Source: Garcia nutans
Taxonomy: Eukaryota > Streptophyta > Magnoliopsida > Malpighiales > Euphorbiaceae
DNA length: 64,000 bases
NCBI GenBank assembly: GCA_947685225.1
Contig: CANTUV010000062.1
Coordinates: 15,582,501 to 15,646,500, forward strand
Reading direction: 5' to 3'
The notes beneath the pieces are model-generated. The model was not told the origin of the DNA. It worked only from the letters and a program-made list of their open reading frames with translations, and searched no databases. Shown here in pieces: positions 45,560 to 57,283 of the stretch. The translations under genes and the position numbers were made by a program. Positions within the stretch are counted from its first letter, which is position 1. Every line of letters starts with the position of its first letter.

Positions 45560-45960
45560 CTAGGGCTCAGAATCATCCTCACTGTTAGTTGAGTCCCAAA
45601 GCTCACCCACCATACAAATAGTTACTTCCTTTTTAACCATAGCTGGCTTCATTTTTCTAAACATCACTTCCTCTTTGACCATCTCTCCATCTACATTTTG
45701 GAAAGAAGACATGACAAACTCCTCACTTAAACCACCCCCAATCATGAAAGTTGCCAGTGGTGGCACCCTATTGAACCTTGGCAATGAATTATACTTCGTG
45801 TTTGGCTTGTTAGGTTGGGGAAACTTGCCACTATTGATCAAATTTTGAATTTCATGTCTCAATCTTAAGCACTTATCCATTTCATACCCTTGCATCTAAT
45901 GGAATTGGTAGAATGCCTTAGTATCAAAGTTAGGCAGAAGAGGATTAGGCAAGGTATGAT
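45560..45960 (-). pseudogene. Tat-type gag C-terminus
   Basis: Reads LPNPLLPNFDTKAFY, then DKCLRLRHEIQNLI, the same C-terminal gag segment as at 62120-62420 (FNTKAFCEF, then KHEIQNLI). The sequence to the right is Athila-like, so the gag N-terminus is lost. Confidence 0.7.
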
Positions 45961-46255
45961 GTGTCAAGGGTTGTAACAGCAAACTGCTTCATAGGTGGCT
46001 CCTCTATGTCATCCATTTCTAATTCCATGTTCTCCTCAAATTGCTCGTCGGTTTCTTCTCCTTCTTGTCCTAAAGGATCTACTCCTTCAGTTCTTGGAAG
46101 TCTATGAATATCGTCTATATATAGAACAAGTTCTTTTTCTTTAGACCTTCATCCTTGCATAAATCACCTAGGCAATTCGAAAAGGAACACTTTAAACAAT
46201 TAAAATAAAAGAATCAAACTACAAACAACAATTGCCTTCCCTGGCAGCGGCGCCA
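45961..46255 (-). pseudogene. Athila gag start with tRNA-Asp-type PBS
   Basis: Minus strand from the PBS (46255-46238; the plus strand TCCCTGGCAGCGGCGCCA is 16/18 to the tRNA-Asp end) through a leader into a charged peptide: LVLYIDDIHRLPRTEG, then DDIEEPPMKQFAV, resembling an Athila gag N-terminus. It breaks off at about 45960, where Tat gag begins. Confidence 0.55.
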
Positions 46256-46261
46256 AAAACT

Positions 46262-48130
46262 TGTTGCGATCTAATTAACACTACTACAAAGAGACCTCGC
46301 AAGTATACGAGGTAATTATAGCAATGGTGATCGCCCCAGGGTCGTCTCATAAGGAAGAAATTATTTTGCAATAGTTTGATTTAAACAAAATAAATAAAAT
46401 TGAGTGTGTGTTATTGAATTGTGAGTTGTAATTAAAATTTGAAAGTAAAAACAAGTAGTAGTTGCATAAGAATAATTCAATTCTAGGAATGGTGCCTAGG
46501 GTTATAGATCAATTTAATCAAAGCTTAATTCTCAAATTATCCATTAATATAACCTTGTATTTTAATTTGTTTCTTGAGTTTAATTAGTAATTACCAATTC
46601 ATTAGTTTCCACATTCATGAATTAACAACAACCAATTGTTTTGAAATTGCAAATTAATAAAACCCTAGAACTTATATTTCTAATTCATTCTTAGGGTGGT
46701 TAATTACATAGTTTTGATATCGAATTTCACCTCTTGGTCCATCGTTCAATATTAAGTGATTAATAGGTGGCCAATTTATCAAACTAACTTGAAGTCTAAT
46801 GTGATCAACCAATAACAAGGTATAGTAATGAAATTATCAAACCAAGTCATTTAATCAAATTTACTACAACACAAGGCATGATTAAATTAGCTCATCATCA
46901 ATTTAAAATAAATATCCATCTCAATATTCATCAAATCAAAATTATACATTGTAATATTAATCTTTATAATAAAAAAACAACAATCTAGAAATGAATTAAA
47001 AGAGCGAATATGAAAAACCCCTTGTAGACGCCAAGAGTTGAACTAATTGTCTTCATCCTAGCTTCCACCTTGATGTATGATGAACAACTTTCAAGCTCTC
47101 TTCAATCAATGGCTCTCTTCTTGAAAGATGGAATGGTAACTCTCTCAAGCTTACAACTCCAATCAAGCTTTCTTCAAACCATAATCTTCTAAGGAGCTTG
47201 CTCACCCAATTTAATCTCCAAACTTCATTAAGTCTTGTCTATGGAAGAAATGAAAGATGAAGGGAAATGAAGATGAAGAGAGAATGATGTCTCCCCCTCT
47301 AAAACAAGAACCAAAAACTAAAAACTAGATGGCTCTCAAACAAGCCAAATGTGTATGTATTTCCATCTCCTTACACTTCCAATTCTTTTCAATTTTTTAA
47401 GACACTAAGCATGTCTTGCCAACTCACACACCACTCTTTGTCTCCCTCTTTTTCTTTGTTTAATATTTCTTCCAAAAAATCCATTCACCTTTTACTCATT
47501 TTTAATATTTCATTTTAAAAAGAAAGAGTCTTTTGTCCCCCATTTGTCCCTCACTTCTTGCAAAATAATTCAAAGGGACCATATTAGACACAGCGAAGTC
47601 ATGAGTGACTTGGCCATGTCACTCATTTTCTTATGGACATGGCCAAGTCATGTGGTTGTGTCCATGGCTACTTTTAACACTTCTTTCTTCTTTTGGTGGG
47701 ACACCACCAAGGCTCTCGCCATGTCTTGTGACACGGCCAGTGGCTTGGCCGTGTCTTTTGCTTTTGTTCACCTCTGCCATTTGCTTTACCTCCTTTATTC
47801 TTTGGTTTGATCAAGTGGGACACGGCCAATGGCTTGGCTGTGTCTCTTGCCAGTGTCTGCTTCTGCCCAATTTTTCTAAAGGACACGGCCAAGCCAAGTT
47901 ACCTCAGCCCGTGTTCTGCTTCTTCCTTACTTTTGATGAGTGATACGGCCAAGCTAAGTGGTGTCTTGGATGTGTCTCTTAATTTTCCACAAACTTTGAT
48001 CCATTACTCCATTGTTTTGCACTTCAACCTAAATCAAATACTTCAAACAATCTTTAAACGCAAATTGAAAGAAAAAGTAATTGAAAACCAATAAAATTAC
48101 CCTAAAAATATAAACATAATGATTGAAACA
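46262..48130 (-). repeat. Athila LTR with a PBS on one side and a PPT on the other
   Basis: 1869 bp. Plus-strand edges TGTTGCGATC and GATTGAAACA. It shares its U5-end box (CGCAAGTATACGAGGTA, then GCAATGGTGATCGCCCC) with the solo LTR ending at 56697, and its U3 start resembles the start at 54476. A cluster of ACACGGCCAA/TTGGCCGTGT words lies at 47590-47960. The PBS and gag start lie to the left; the PPT, extra ORF and integrase lie to the right. Confidence 0.8.
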
Positions 48131-48170
48131 AATACCCCATACTTAGTTCTTTGCTTGTCCCCAAGCAAAG
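48131..48170 (-). promoter_or_regulatory. Athila polypurine tract with 9-bp hairpin
   Basis: On the minus strand a perfect 9-bp stem, CTTTGCTTG (48170-48162) with CAAGCAAAG (48157-48149), closes a GGGA loop that fits the GNRA tetraloop rule. AACTAAGTATGGGGTATT follows and abuts the LTR. Confidence 0.75.
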
Positions 48171-49689
48171 TTAAAACTAAAACAAACTAAACAAGAAAAT
48201 TTAGTTAAGTTTAAGAGTTATAAGAATGTATCAAGACTTCCAATTTCTTAAATTCGCAACCAATATCAAACCAAACAAAACTAATGCTCATGTAATTTAG
48301 TAGTTCTCCATGCATAACCAATGTTGTCACTCCCTCACCAACTCTTTGAAGTGCTTAATAAGGTAGTGTTTACACTCATAACATTCAATGAAAGATTATC
48401 ACCATAAGCTTGCTTATCAATCAAACTTCCCCCACTAAATTCCAATCAATCATCAATAATAAGGTCTTTCATTTGATTGTAATGGCGCTAAGGTAAGGGC
48501 ATGACATTTGGGAGTGTGAGTTGATCCACTAAGTTTAAGAGTAGTTCAAGAGTGAAGTAACGTAGTACAACCAGCAATCCCAATGTACCTCCCAATCACT
48601 TAGCACTAGACATTAAAGAACTTTTTAGGAACTCCACTTATTAAATTTGCAAAGATCATTCCCAAACTCATTTCAACCCTTCCAACAAGAATAATCATTT
48701 TTATTTTTGTTTTTTTACCATTTTTTTATTTTTTTTTATTTTTTTCATTAAATTATGGTTTACAACTAAATAACACAATGGTTTGCAATCTTAAACCCAC
48801 TAAATTTAACCCCACACTTATTTAACACAACACTAAATCATTAATGCTCTTCAAAAGCTCTGGACTTAATGAAAGGGTAAGAGACAAAATAGCATGGTTC
48901 AAAGCTATTAGTGTTGTGAAAAAGAAAGAAAAGGAGAAATGAAATAGGCTTAAAATTGGCTAACTAAGGTTGGATATAAGGTTGGTCTTTTTAAGCTAAA
49001 ATGGGTTCACCCAATTGCCTTAATCATATTAATGTCGAATTGAAATTTTTAAGTAGTCTCAAAATGCATGTCAAAGCAAGTTCTAGCCATTCATCAATCA
49101 AAGATGCTCGCATACAAAAAAGAATATTAAGTTGGTGAAGAAATTAATAGGCTTAATTTCTCACAAGTTTAAAAGGTAATGTAAGGAATATCCACCAAAT
49201 CAACAATAAGCACCAATTTTATCCAATTCTCCAATTCATGCTTCAAAAATTAAAAGGTCGTCTACCAATAAACTTATAACAATTGAACTTAAAAATATAC
49301 TTCAAAACAATATGTAAAGTAGGGCAAAACACTTAACAAAATGACTAAAACAACGACTAAAACAAAGACTTAAAACAATAACTAAATTATGAAAAATACA
49401 AGCTTGCATTTATGAACAAAAACTTAGCAACCCATACTTTAAGATTGACATTATCCTCAATGAAAACTAGGATACTTTAAAAGAAGTAAGAGTTAAAGTA
49501 CAACATGATTTTCATCATTTTCTTTGTGAGGCAAGTGCTTCCTTTTCATCCATAAAACATTAATTGTTCAAGATTAAAAAACAATAAATATAAAATAACC
49601 AAAAACATAAAGTTTTAATAACAAACAGCGGTAACTAAAAATAGCAACTAAAATATTCAACAAATGAAAATAAGAAAAATAAGAAGTGT
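48171..49689 (-). other. Non-coding Athila 3' region
   Basis: AT-rich with poly-T/poly-A runs (about 48700-48745). No gene seen. It lies between the extra ORF and the PPT and is similar in character to 25015-26398. Confidence 0.5.
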
Positions 49690-50802
49690 TCTCAAAAGAC
49701 AGAAGTTGATGTGATCTATAGTGATAGAGGATGTGACAATGATGCTGCTGAAGGGTGGAGGCTAAGAATCTTTGGCAAGGTTGCTATTGATTTCTTCCAA
49801 CTGGTGAAGGACTTCAGCATGATTGTGATCTACCTTGCTTTCCAATGCTTCAATCCTACTAATAATTTCTTAATTTTTCGAACCCAAAGCATCTTCATCC
49901 AAACCGAGTGAATCCGAGTCAGACTCCTCATCAACTCGTGGTCTCTTTTACTGATCCCCTGGTGCAACTTGCTCATCTGAAGCAATCACATAAGCCCTTC
50001 CCTTTTTGTAACCATGTGCATCTTCTCAAGGGTAGCAAGGTTTAATGAATCACTTTTAGAAATTCTAGTCATATGGCAAGTGCTCGGGTCAAAACCATCA
50101 ACAAGTGTCATAGCTAAGGTGGTTACCAATCCACCTATACAAATTGTGCCCCTTTTTTCTATTTGCTACGCTATAAAAAATATCAACTAATCAATAGCCA
50201 GTACTCACGGGTATAGCATTGCTAGAACAATCTAATAAAAATAGCTTGCTTAGTTCCACCACACCTGTACTTTCTTTCTGTGCAAAGAACCCACGTGACA
50301 TAAACCTATGTAAATACCTCAAGGCAGGATTTATCAATTTTATTGCCTTGGCTGATTTGGCCACTTACATTCCACCCGAGCCTATTGCTCCCCATGCGAA
50401 TTATTGTCTAAAACCTTTAGGCACACATTTTTCCCCTTCTTGATGGAAACCAAAAATAGCATTTGATTGTTCAATATCAAGAACACATGGTTTTCCAATC
50501 AATTTAAAGCTAAACCTAGTGAAAATCTTCTTTTCATCTCTTTCAACCTTAAGAGAGGTTAGAAATTCAATGGTAAGTTCTTGGAATTGCAAAGTTTTAA
50601 GGGAAACTAATTTCTCCCATCCAAGGTTTTGAACATATCTAGTAAAATTTTCTCTAATTTGGAGAGTATCAAGGGATTCTTTGCTTACATACCTCGTTGG
50701 AAAGAAACCCCTTGCTATAATAGCCAATCTCTTTGAAGATGATGAAGAGGATGATGAAGGTTGCCTCCTCTTGTGATGGTACACTATTTTTGGTCTAGGC
50801 AT
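49690..50802 (-). pseudogene. ATHILA ORF-1-like extra ORF
   Basis: Minus strand from ATG at 50802. The open block to 50401 has a basic, serine-rich N-terminus, then FFPTRYVSKESLDTL, NLGWEKLV, ELTIEFLTSL and SNAIFGF. After a stop the same family resumes with PALRYLHRFMS, ELSKLFLLDC and WIGNHLSY. This matches the ATHILA ORF-1 family (Pfam PF03078) found downstream of pol in Athila elements. Function unknown; envelope-like roles were once proposed. Several stops, so a pseudogene. A hairpin array lies 220 bp upstream. Confidence 0.65.
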
Positions 50803-51029
50803 CTTGATTCTTTGGTGAAAAGTGAAACTTTGATGGATTTATTTATTTTTTATTAGAAAAATGGAAGATTTAATGCTTTTAATTAAGTTTTTGGTTAAGA
50901 ATAATGGAAGATTTGGTTGGATTTTAAGGTTTTTAGGGATGGAAATGGAGGTTTGATGAGAGAAAGAAGAAAGGAAAATAGAAGCTATGGTTTTGAAAAT
51001 GGACCAGATCGGGTAAAATTAGGCTTTAA

Positions 51030-51290
51030 AAAGGGGTGACACAGCCAAGCTAGGAATGGCTTGGTTGCATTTGATTCTTTAGGAAGGACATGGCCAGTGG
51101 CTTGGCCATGTCCCCTTCGGTGTGTCCACCACTGGAATTTTTCTGCAGGGGAAAGAAATGGGGAAACGGGCTGGGCAGCTTTGTCGTGTCTAGGTGACAC
51201 GGCCAAGCCTTCTGGTTGTGTCCACGCTTGGACTTTCTGGGCTCGCTTGACATAGCCAGTGGCTTGGCCATGTCAATTGGTAGTGTCTTT
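51030..51290. repeat. Hairpin-word cluster upstream of the extra ORF
   Basis: Several inverted-repeat words of the type GACACGGCCAAGCC and GGCTTGGCCATGTC in a GC-rich patch between pol and the extra ORF. The same words form the arrays inside Athila LTRs at 47590-47960 and 54640-55480. Confidence 0.7.
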
Positions 51291-51479
51291 CACCGCCATT
51301 TTTTCCTTAAAATGTTTTTTGAGTAAGCGTGCCACCCAAGTCTAATACATGCAACTTTTCTTCCTGCCTTCACCCTGAAACTCCATCAAAAACAAAAACT
51401 GATAAAAGCACCCATTCTATTCTCTTAAAACCAAAAATGAAATTTAAATTGCAAAACACAAAAATTTAACTATGAAAAG

Positions 51480-53145
51480 AAATACAAACTGATGGGTTGC
51501 CTCCCATTGAGTGCTTCTTTAATGTCGTGTAGCTGGACATTGTTGTATCATTTGTCGATAGACACCAAACTTTCAACAATTTTTTCAACATTGATTTCTT
51601 CAAAGTAAGGCTTCACCCTTTGTCCATTTACCTTAAATGTCTCATTGGTTTTCAAATTGAGTAAATTAACAACCCCATATACAAATGTTTGAATTATTTG
51701 AAATGGTCTGCTCCAACGGGACTTCAATTTTCCTAGAAACAATTGCATTCAGAAATTGAATAGGAGGACTTTCATTCTCGGTTCGAAAGTCCTTCGAAGG
51801 ATCATCCTGTCATGCATAGCTTTTGTTTTTCCTTATAAATCCTTATACTCTCATAAGTTTCATTCCTAAGCTCATCAAGATTAAAAATTTGTAACATTCT
51901 TTGCTCCCTTGCTCCTTCTAAGTCCATATTTGTGGTCTTTATTGCCCAATAAGCCTTATGTTCCAATTTCACCGATAGGTAGCAAGCCTTGCCAAAGACC
52001 AACCTATATGGACTCATTCCCAATGGTGTTTTGAAAGCAATCCTATAAGCCCATAATGCTTCTGGGAGTCGGATTGATCAATCCTTTCTCATTGTGCTCA
52101 CCGTCTTTTCCAAGATCCCCTTAATTTGCTTGTTGGAGATCTCAGCTTGACTGGATGTTTGGGAGTGGTATAGAGTTGCCACTTTATGTCAGATTCCCGT
52201 CTTGGACATCAATTTCTCAAACCATTTTATGCAAAAATGGCTTCCTCCATTACTCACTATTGCCTTTGGGGTTTTAAACCTGCTCGAAATATTCTCCTTC
52301 AAAATTTTCAAAACAACATTAGCATCATTAGTCCTAGTGGGGATAGCCTCCACCCACTTATACACATAATCCACTGCAAGAAGAATATATCCAAAACTAA
52401 TGGACTTAGGAAATGGCCCCAAGAAGTCTATTCCCCATACATAAAAAATTTCAACCACAATAAAAATATTAAGAGGCATTTCATTCCTTTTGCTAATGTT
52501 CCCTACTCTTTGGCATTTATCACATCTTGTATAGAAATTATAAGCATTCTTAAAAAGAGTAGGCCAATACAAACTTCTTTGAAGAACTTTCTCGGTGGTC
52601 TTCTTTCCTCCAAAATGCCCTCCACAATACATGTTGTGGTAAAATTGCAGCACTTATTTTTGTTCTTCCTCCGACACACATCTTCTTATGATTTCATCCC
52701 TATAAATTCTAAACAAATATGGCTCATCTCAAAAATAGTACTTACATGTATGCAGGAACCTCTTCTTTGCTTGAAAATTCAAATTCTTTCTCACAACACC
52801 ACAAGAAAGATAGTTAGCAATATCTGCATACCAAGGTACTTGAGTTAAAGCAAACAAGTGTTCATCCAAAAATTTTTCAAAAGCATTTTCATAGGTAATT
52901 TATGCATCATTATCATGAGAGTTCAATCTAGAAAGATGGTTGGCTACTACATTCTCACTTCCCTTCTAATCTTTGATTTCAACATCAAATTCTTACAACA
53001 TCAACACCCACCTAATGAGCCTAGGTTTAGCTTATGATTTGGTCAATAGGTATTTCAAGGCAATATGGTCTGAAAATACTATGACTATAGAACTTATAAA
53101 GTAAGATCTAAATTTGTCCAGTGCAAATACCACAACTAACATTTC
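51480..53145 (-). pseudogene. pol: Athila RNase H end and integrase
   Basis: Minus strand. 53145-52655 gives RNase H (VVVFALDKFRSYF, then FSDHIALKYL, then VVANHLSRLN). 52653-52189 gives the integrase zinc region (YCGGHFGGKK, then CDKCQRVGNIS) and core (WGIDFLGPFP). The second catalytic Asp is changed: VSNGGSHF where SDGG is expected. 52023-51548 gives the C-terminal part (GMSPYRLVFGKA, then NGQRVKPYF). The pol end carries the box GGGAGGCAACCC (about 51490). Stops and frame changes between blocks. Cut at 53145 by a Tat LTR. Confidence 0.8.
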
Positions 53146-53924
53146 TGTGAGCGGGGATTTTCGCCCCCACTCCTGGTGGAATGGTTCTTGTGACTTCCAC
53201 ACTGTTTAGGCTCGGGGCCTTAGAGAACACGGACCTAAGTCCGGAGAAAATAGAGTCGCCACCCAGACGGGCCGGAAAAAAGAAAGGGGTGGATGACTCA
53301 ATTCCTAAGGAATCCCCAACCCCCTAATGGGTTCGGAAAGTTGGGTACATGTGGGGAAGGTGAGAAATGGCCCAGCACTCCCACAACGCCCAGTTCATTG
53401 GAACCTGCCTTCTTTACAAGTCTAAATATTATAAAATTCTTAAATATAATAATATTATCCATATTACACACAACAATTGAAATAAAGCATCAATATATTG
53501 AAATCAAAACAATGTCCAAGCAAAACAAATAAATGGACACCCATCCGAAGATGGAAACATGCCCTTACATAATTCATGCCTAAATAGGACACCCAACAAA
53601 AGGTAGAAATATGTCCTTTACATTGGATCTAAAATAGAAAAGCAATTTAAATTACATGATATTTAACTAATGAGGTACCCACCAAGTGGAAACATACCCC
53701 TTATAACATTTGGAAATGAAAAATAAATCGATAAAAGATAAATAACCATTCATCATAAATAAATTATTCATCAAAGATATCAATCAAAATATAAAATAAA
53801 CATCCATCCATAATAAGTTAAATAAATCAATCATTGAAATTAAATAAATTAACCATCAAAAAATATAATAAACTATATAATCAAATCTAAAATTAAATAA
53901 AGCAATAAATATATAAATTTAGGG

Positions 53925-54262
53925 TTTTAAAGAATTATCAATTGAATTTAGGATTTCGGAACTTAGGGTTTTAGAAACTAAAGTTTTATAATTAGAGTTT
54001 TGAAATTAGGATTTTTAGGGTTTTTTGAAACTAAAGTTTTGGAAACTAGGGTTTTGGAATTAGGGTTTTTAAAACTAGGGTTTTGAAATTAGGGTTTTTA
54101 AAACTAGGGTTTTGGAATTAGGGTTTTTGAATAGTTAGGGTTTTTAAAACTAGGGTTTTGGAATTAGGGTTTTTGAATAGTTAGGGTTTTTAAAACTAGG
54201 GTTTTGGAATTAGGGTTTTCTAAACTAGGGTTTTGGAATTAGGGTTTTGGAATTAGGGTTAC
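53925..54262 (-). repeat. Telobox-rich array inside the Tat LTR
   Basis: Tandem units such as AACTAGGGTTTTGGAATTAG repeated with variants. Each unit contains one or two TTAGGG/TAGGGTTT words, which on the minus strand read AAACCCTA. Units are about 15-30 bp, not pure telomeric repeats. Confidence 0.85.
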
Positions 54263-54470
54263 TGCCTAAAAAAACACAATTTTGGTTTTGAAAAAAAATA
54301 ATAATAAATTAAGGTTTTGGAAAAATAATCAATATTTTGGAGTTTAATAATGAAATGGTTTAGGCTTTTGGATAAAAATAGTTTCAGGTTTTGAGTTTTA
54401 ATGAAATAACATGTGGTTCTTGAAGTTAAAGTAAACAAGATAGATTTTAACAATTAATTGTTGACTACTG

Positions 54471-56702
54471 GATAGTGTTTAGATCATTTTTGTACTTGTT
54501 TTTAGTATGATTTTATGTGTGTTTTAGTTAATTGATTTTTATTTTAAGTTTGTTTAAATTGTTTGTTTTAGGTTTAAGTGCAAAAACTCCCTTGGATGAT
54601 CAAAACAATCAAGAAAATTGAAGAAAGAGCATGAATCAAGCAAGACATGGCCAAGCCAAAGTAAGCTTGGCCATGTCCCTCAAAAGAATTCCAAGACAGT
54701 AGCTGACACACCCAAGAGACACGGCCAAGCCACTGTGCGTGTCTCACCCAAGGAAAAGAAACCAAGAAAGAAATAAAATAGAGGCAGTGCTTGACACACT
54801 CACAGACATAGCCATGTCTGTGAGTGTGTATGATCGACATGGCCATGTCACTTGAAGCTTGTCCATGTCTCAATGTCTTGGTCGTGTTTCATCCTAAAAT
54901 AGAGGTAGTGCTTGACACACTCACAGACATGGCCATGTCTGTGAGTGTGTCTGATCGACATGGCCATGTCACTTGAAGCTTGGCCATGTCTCATTGTCTT
55001 GGTCATGTCCCTCATCAAAAGAAGAAGAAACCAAAGAAAATTATGTGAGACGGCCAAGCTAGACATGTCTTGGCCGTGTCTCTCATCAAAAGTGAAGAAA
55101 TTGAAGAAAATTATGTGACACGACCAAGCTAGACATGTCTTGGACGTGTCTCTCATCAAAAGTGATCAAATTGAAGAAAATTAAGTGACACGGCCAAGCT
55201 AGACATGTCTTGGCCGTGTCTCTCATCAAAGTGAAGAAATTGAAGAAAAACAAGTGACACAGCCAAGCTCCACATGTCTTGGCCGTGTCCCTCAAGAAAT
55301 CAAGTCCAGAAGCGAACACGGTTATGAGACACGGCCAAGCCATTGGCCGTGTCTCACCAAAAGAACAAAGAAAAGAAAGAAACAAAGAAGAAGGCAGTGA
55401 AGGACACGGCCAGCAAGCTTGGCCGTGTCCTAAAGAAAAATGAGAGACATGGCCAAGCCAAATCAAGCTTGGCCGTGTAACTCTTAAAATCTATTTAAGC
55501 TCTTTAGCACGTCAGAAAAAGGGACGGCTAGGGGGTTTGAGTGAGAGAAAAGAAAAGAGAAGGAGGGGGCAAACACAATTTGGGATGAGGAGAGAGTGAC
55601 ACTCTCCTTGTCCCTCATCTTCATCCTCCATCTTCATCTTCTCCATCTTCCATTGAAAAGATCTTTGAGGTTCTTTGGGATAAATTGGGTTACAAGCTCT
55701 TGAAGGTTGAAGAAGCTTCATTGAAAGGTTTGGTGACTTGAGAAAGCTTCACTCCATCTACCAAAGGCAAGATCCATTCCAAGGTTTGGAGACTTGAGAA
55801 AGCTCCATTCCATATTGCAAAAGGGGAATCAACCATTGAAGAGGACTTGAGTTCTTCATCAAACATCAAAGTGGAGCTAGGAGGAAGACTAGCAATCCTA
55901 CTCTTGGCATCTTCACAAGGGGTTTTTCTATTCTCTCTTTTAATTCATTTCAATATTATTTTTTGTTGTATTAAGAGAATTGATATTGCAATGAACAATT
56001 TGTATTTGATTTATATTGAGTTGAATGAATGTTTCAAATTGATGATGTTGAGCTAAATACCCATGCCTAGGGTTTGTAGTATATTTGATTGAATGCTTTG
56101 ATTTGATATTTCCATTGATGTACCTTGTGTTGGTTGATTGCATTGGATTGTATGCTAGGTTGATAGATTAGCTACCTATTGATCTCTAGATATTGAATGA
56201 AGAACCGAGAGGTGAAGTTCGATATCAGAATTATGCAATCGACTACCCTATGAATGAATTAGAAATATAAGTTCTAGGGTTTCATTAATTTGCAAATGTA
56301 AAATAATTGGTTATTGTTATTTCATGAATGTGAGAACTAATGAATTGGTAATTGACTAATTAACCTTAAGGAACAAATTAATTTACAAGATTATGTTAAT
56401 GGATAATTGAGAATTGAACTTTGATTGAATGGACCTATATCCCTAGGAACTTTCCCAAGAATCGATTTGATCTTGTACACTCATCACACACTTCAACCCT
56501 ACGCACGTTAATTTTAGGTTTAAATTGTTATTTTGCATTCCAAACAACAAACTCTCACTTTTAATTTAACTGCTTTAATCAAGCTATTACGAACCACACC
56601 TTCTTGGGGAAACGACCTTGGGGCGATCACCATTGCTACAGCTACCTCGTATACTTGCGAGTGACGCTTTGTAGTAGTACTTAATTCGAGCGCAACAGAT
56701 AG
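54471..56702 (+). repeat. Solo Athila-type LTR with TSD GATAG
   Basis: LTR 54476-56697 (2222 bp, plus strand), starting TGTTTAGATC and ending CGAGCGCAACA, between exact GATAG copies (54471-54475, 56698-56702). Terminal boxes match the Athila LTR at 46262-48130. It contains a palindrome-rich array (54640-55480). Small ORFs there simply follow the repeats. Confidence 0.88.
54640..55480 (+). repeat. Palindrome-rich tandem array in the Athila LTR
   Basis: Two 121-bp units (about 54781-54901 and 54902-55022) each centred on a palindrome; the second is a perfect 38-bp palindrome at 54914-54951. Then about four units of 60-70 bp (55029-55300), each with the arms GACACGGCCAAG and CTTGGCCGTGTC around a 10-nt loop. 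Confidence 0.85.
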
Positions 56703-57283
56703 TTTTATGTTTTATGAAATATTCTAGTGGGATTACGAATACCAATTGATCAATGTGATAATTAAAGCAAATGATTAAAGTTATTAAAACAAAAAAACAA
56801 AGAAAATAATTAAAGTTATTAAAACAAAAACCAATTTACTGCATGTTCAAAGATCAAGATACTGTGTGTTCAAAGATCAAGTTACTGCATACATGCATGT
56901 TCTTATTAATCAAAGAAATGAAACTACTATAAACATAAATAATTCATGATTAAAGATCAAACCTCCACTCATTGGTTCCCCCACAATTAACTTCTAGATA
57001 AACAATTAAAAAGACAGTATTGTTGTCTTTGATGGATTGATTACTAATGAATGTTTGCTGCTAATCTTTTCTGTTTGTTGCCGTCTCTCTTTAATGTTCC
57101 TTGCTATCTTGTTAATGTTCCTTGTCGTCCCCTCTTAATGTTCCCTTGTTAATGTTTTCTCCCGTTAATCCTTTCTGTATTCTAAAACATTAATATTTAT
57201 AGCCGAACCTCACTCAGAATCCTTAACCTAATATTAATCAATCCCTAAAACAAATTCTAGTTGAATTAGGAAATGTATTGAAC

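Larger units (their letters stand above)
33868..45960 (-). mobile_element. Tat/Ogre-like element with antisense extra ORFs (incomplete)
   Basis: On the minus strand, from right to left: gag C-terminus (45960-45560), protease (45544-44990), G-patch segment (44791-44468), acidic spacer (44392-44054), RT (43815-43259). Then two plus-strand (antisense) extra ORFs (42950-41400 and 41190-37156), a tandem array (36720-35880), PPT and 3' LTR (35770-33868). RNase H and integrase are missing between RT and the extra ORFs. The 5' LTR and gag N-terminus are replaced by Athila sequence at about 45960. Non-autonomous. Confidence 0.65.

Noticed and set aside
49711..49911. Plus-strand ORFs opposite the ATHILA ORF-1 region (49711-49911, 50219-50443)
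   Set aside because: Shadow frames of the decayed minus-strand extra ORF.
53925..54262. Interstitial telomere
   Set aside because: Only single TTAGGGTTT words within longer units, located inside an LTR; not runs of the 7-bp telomere repeat.
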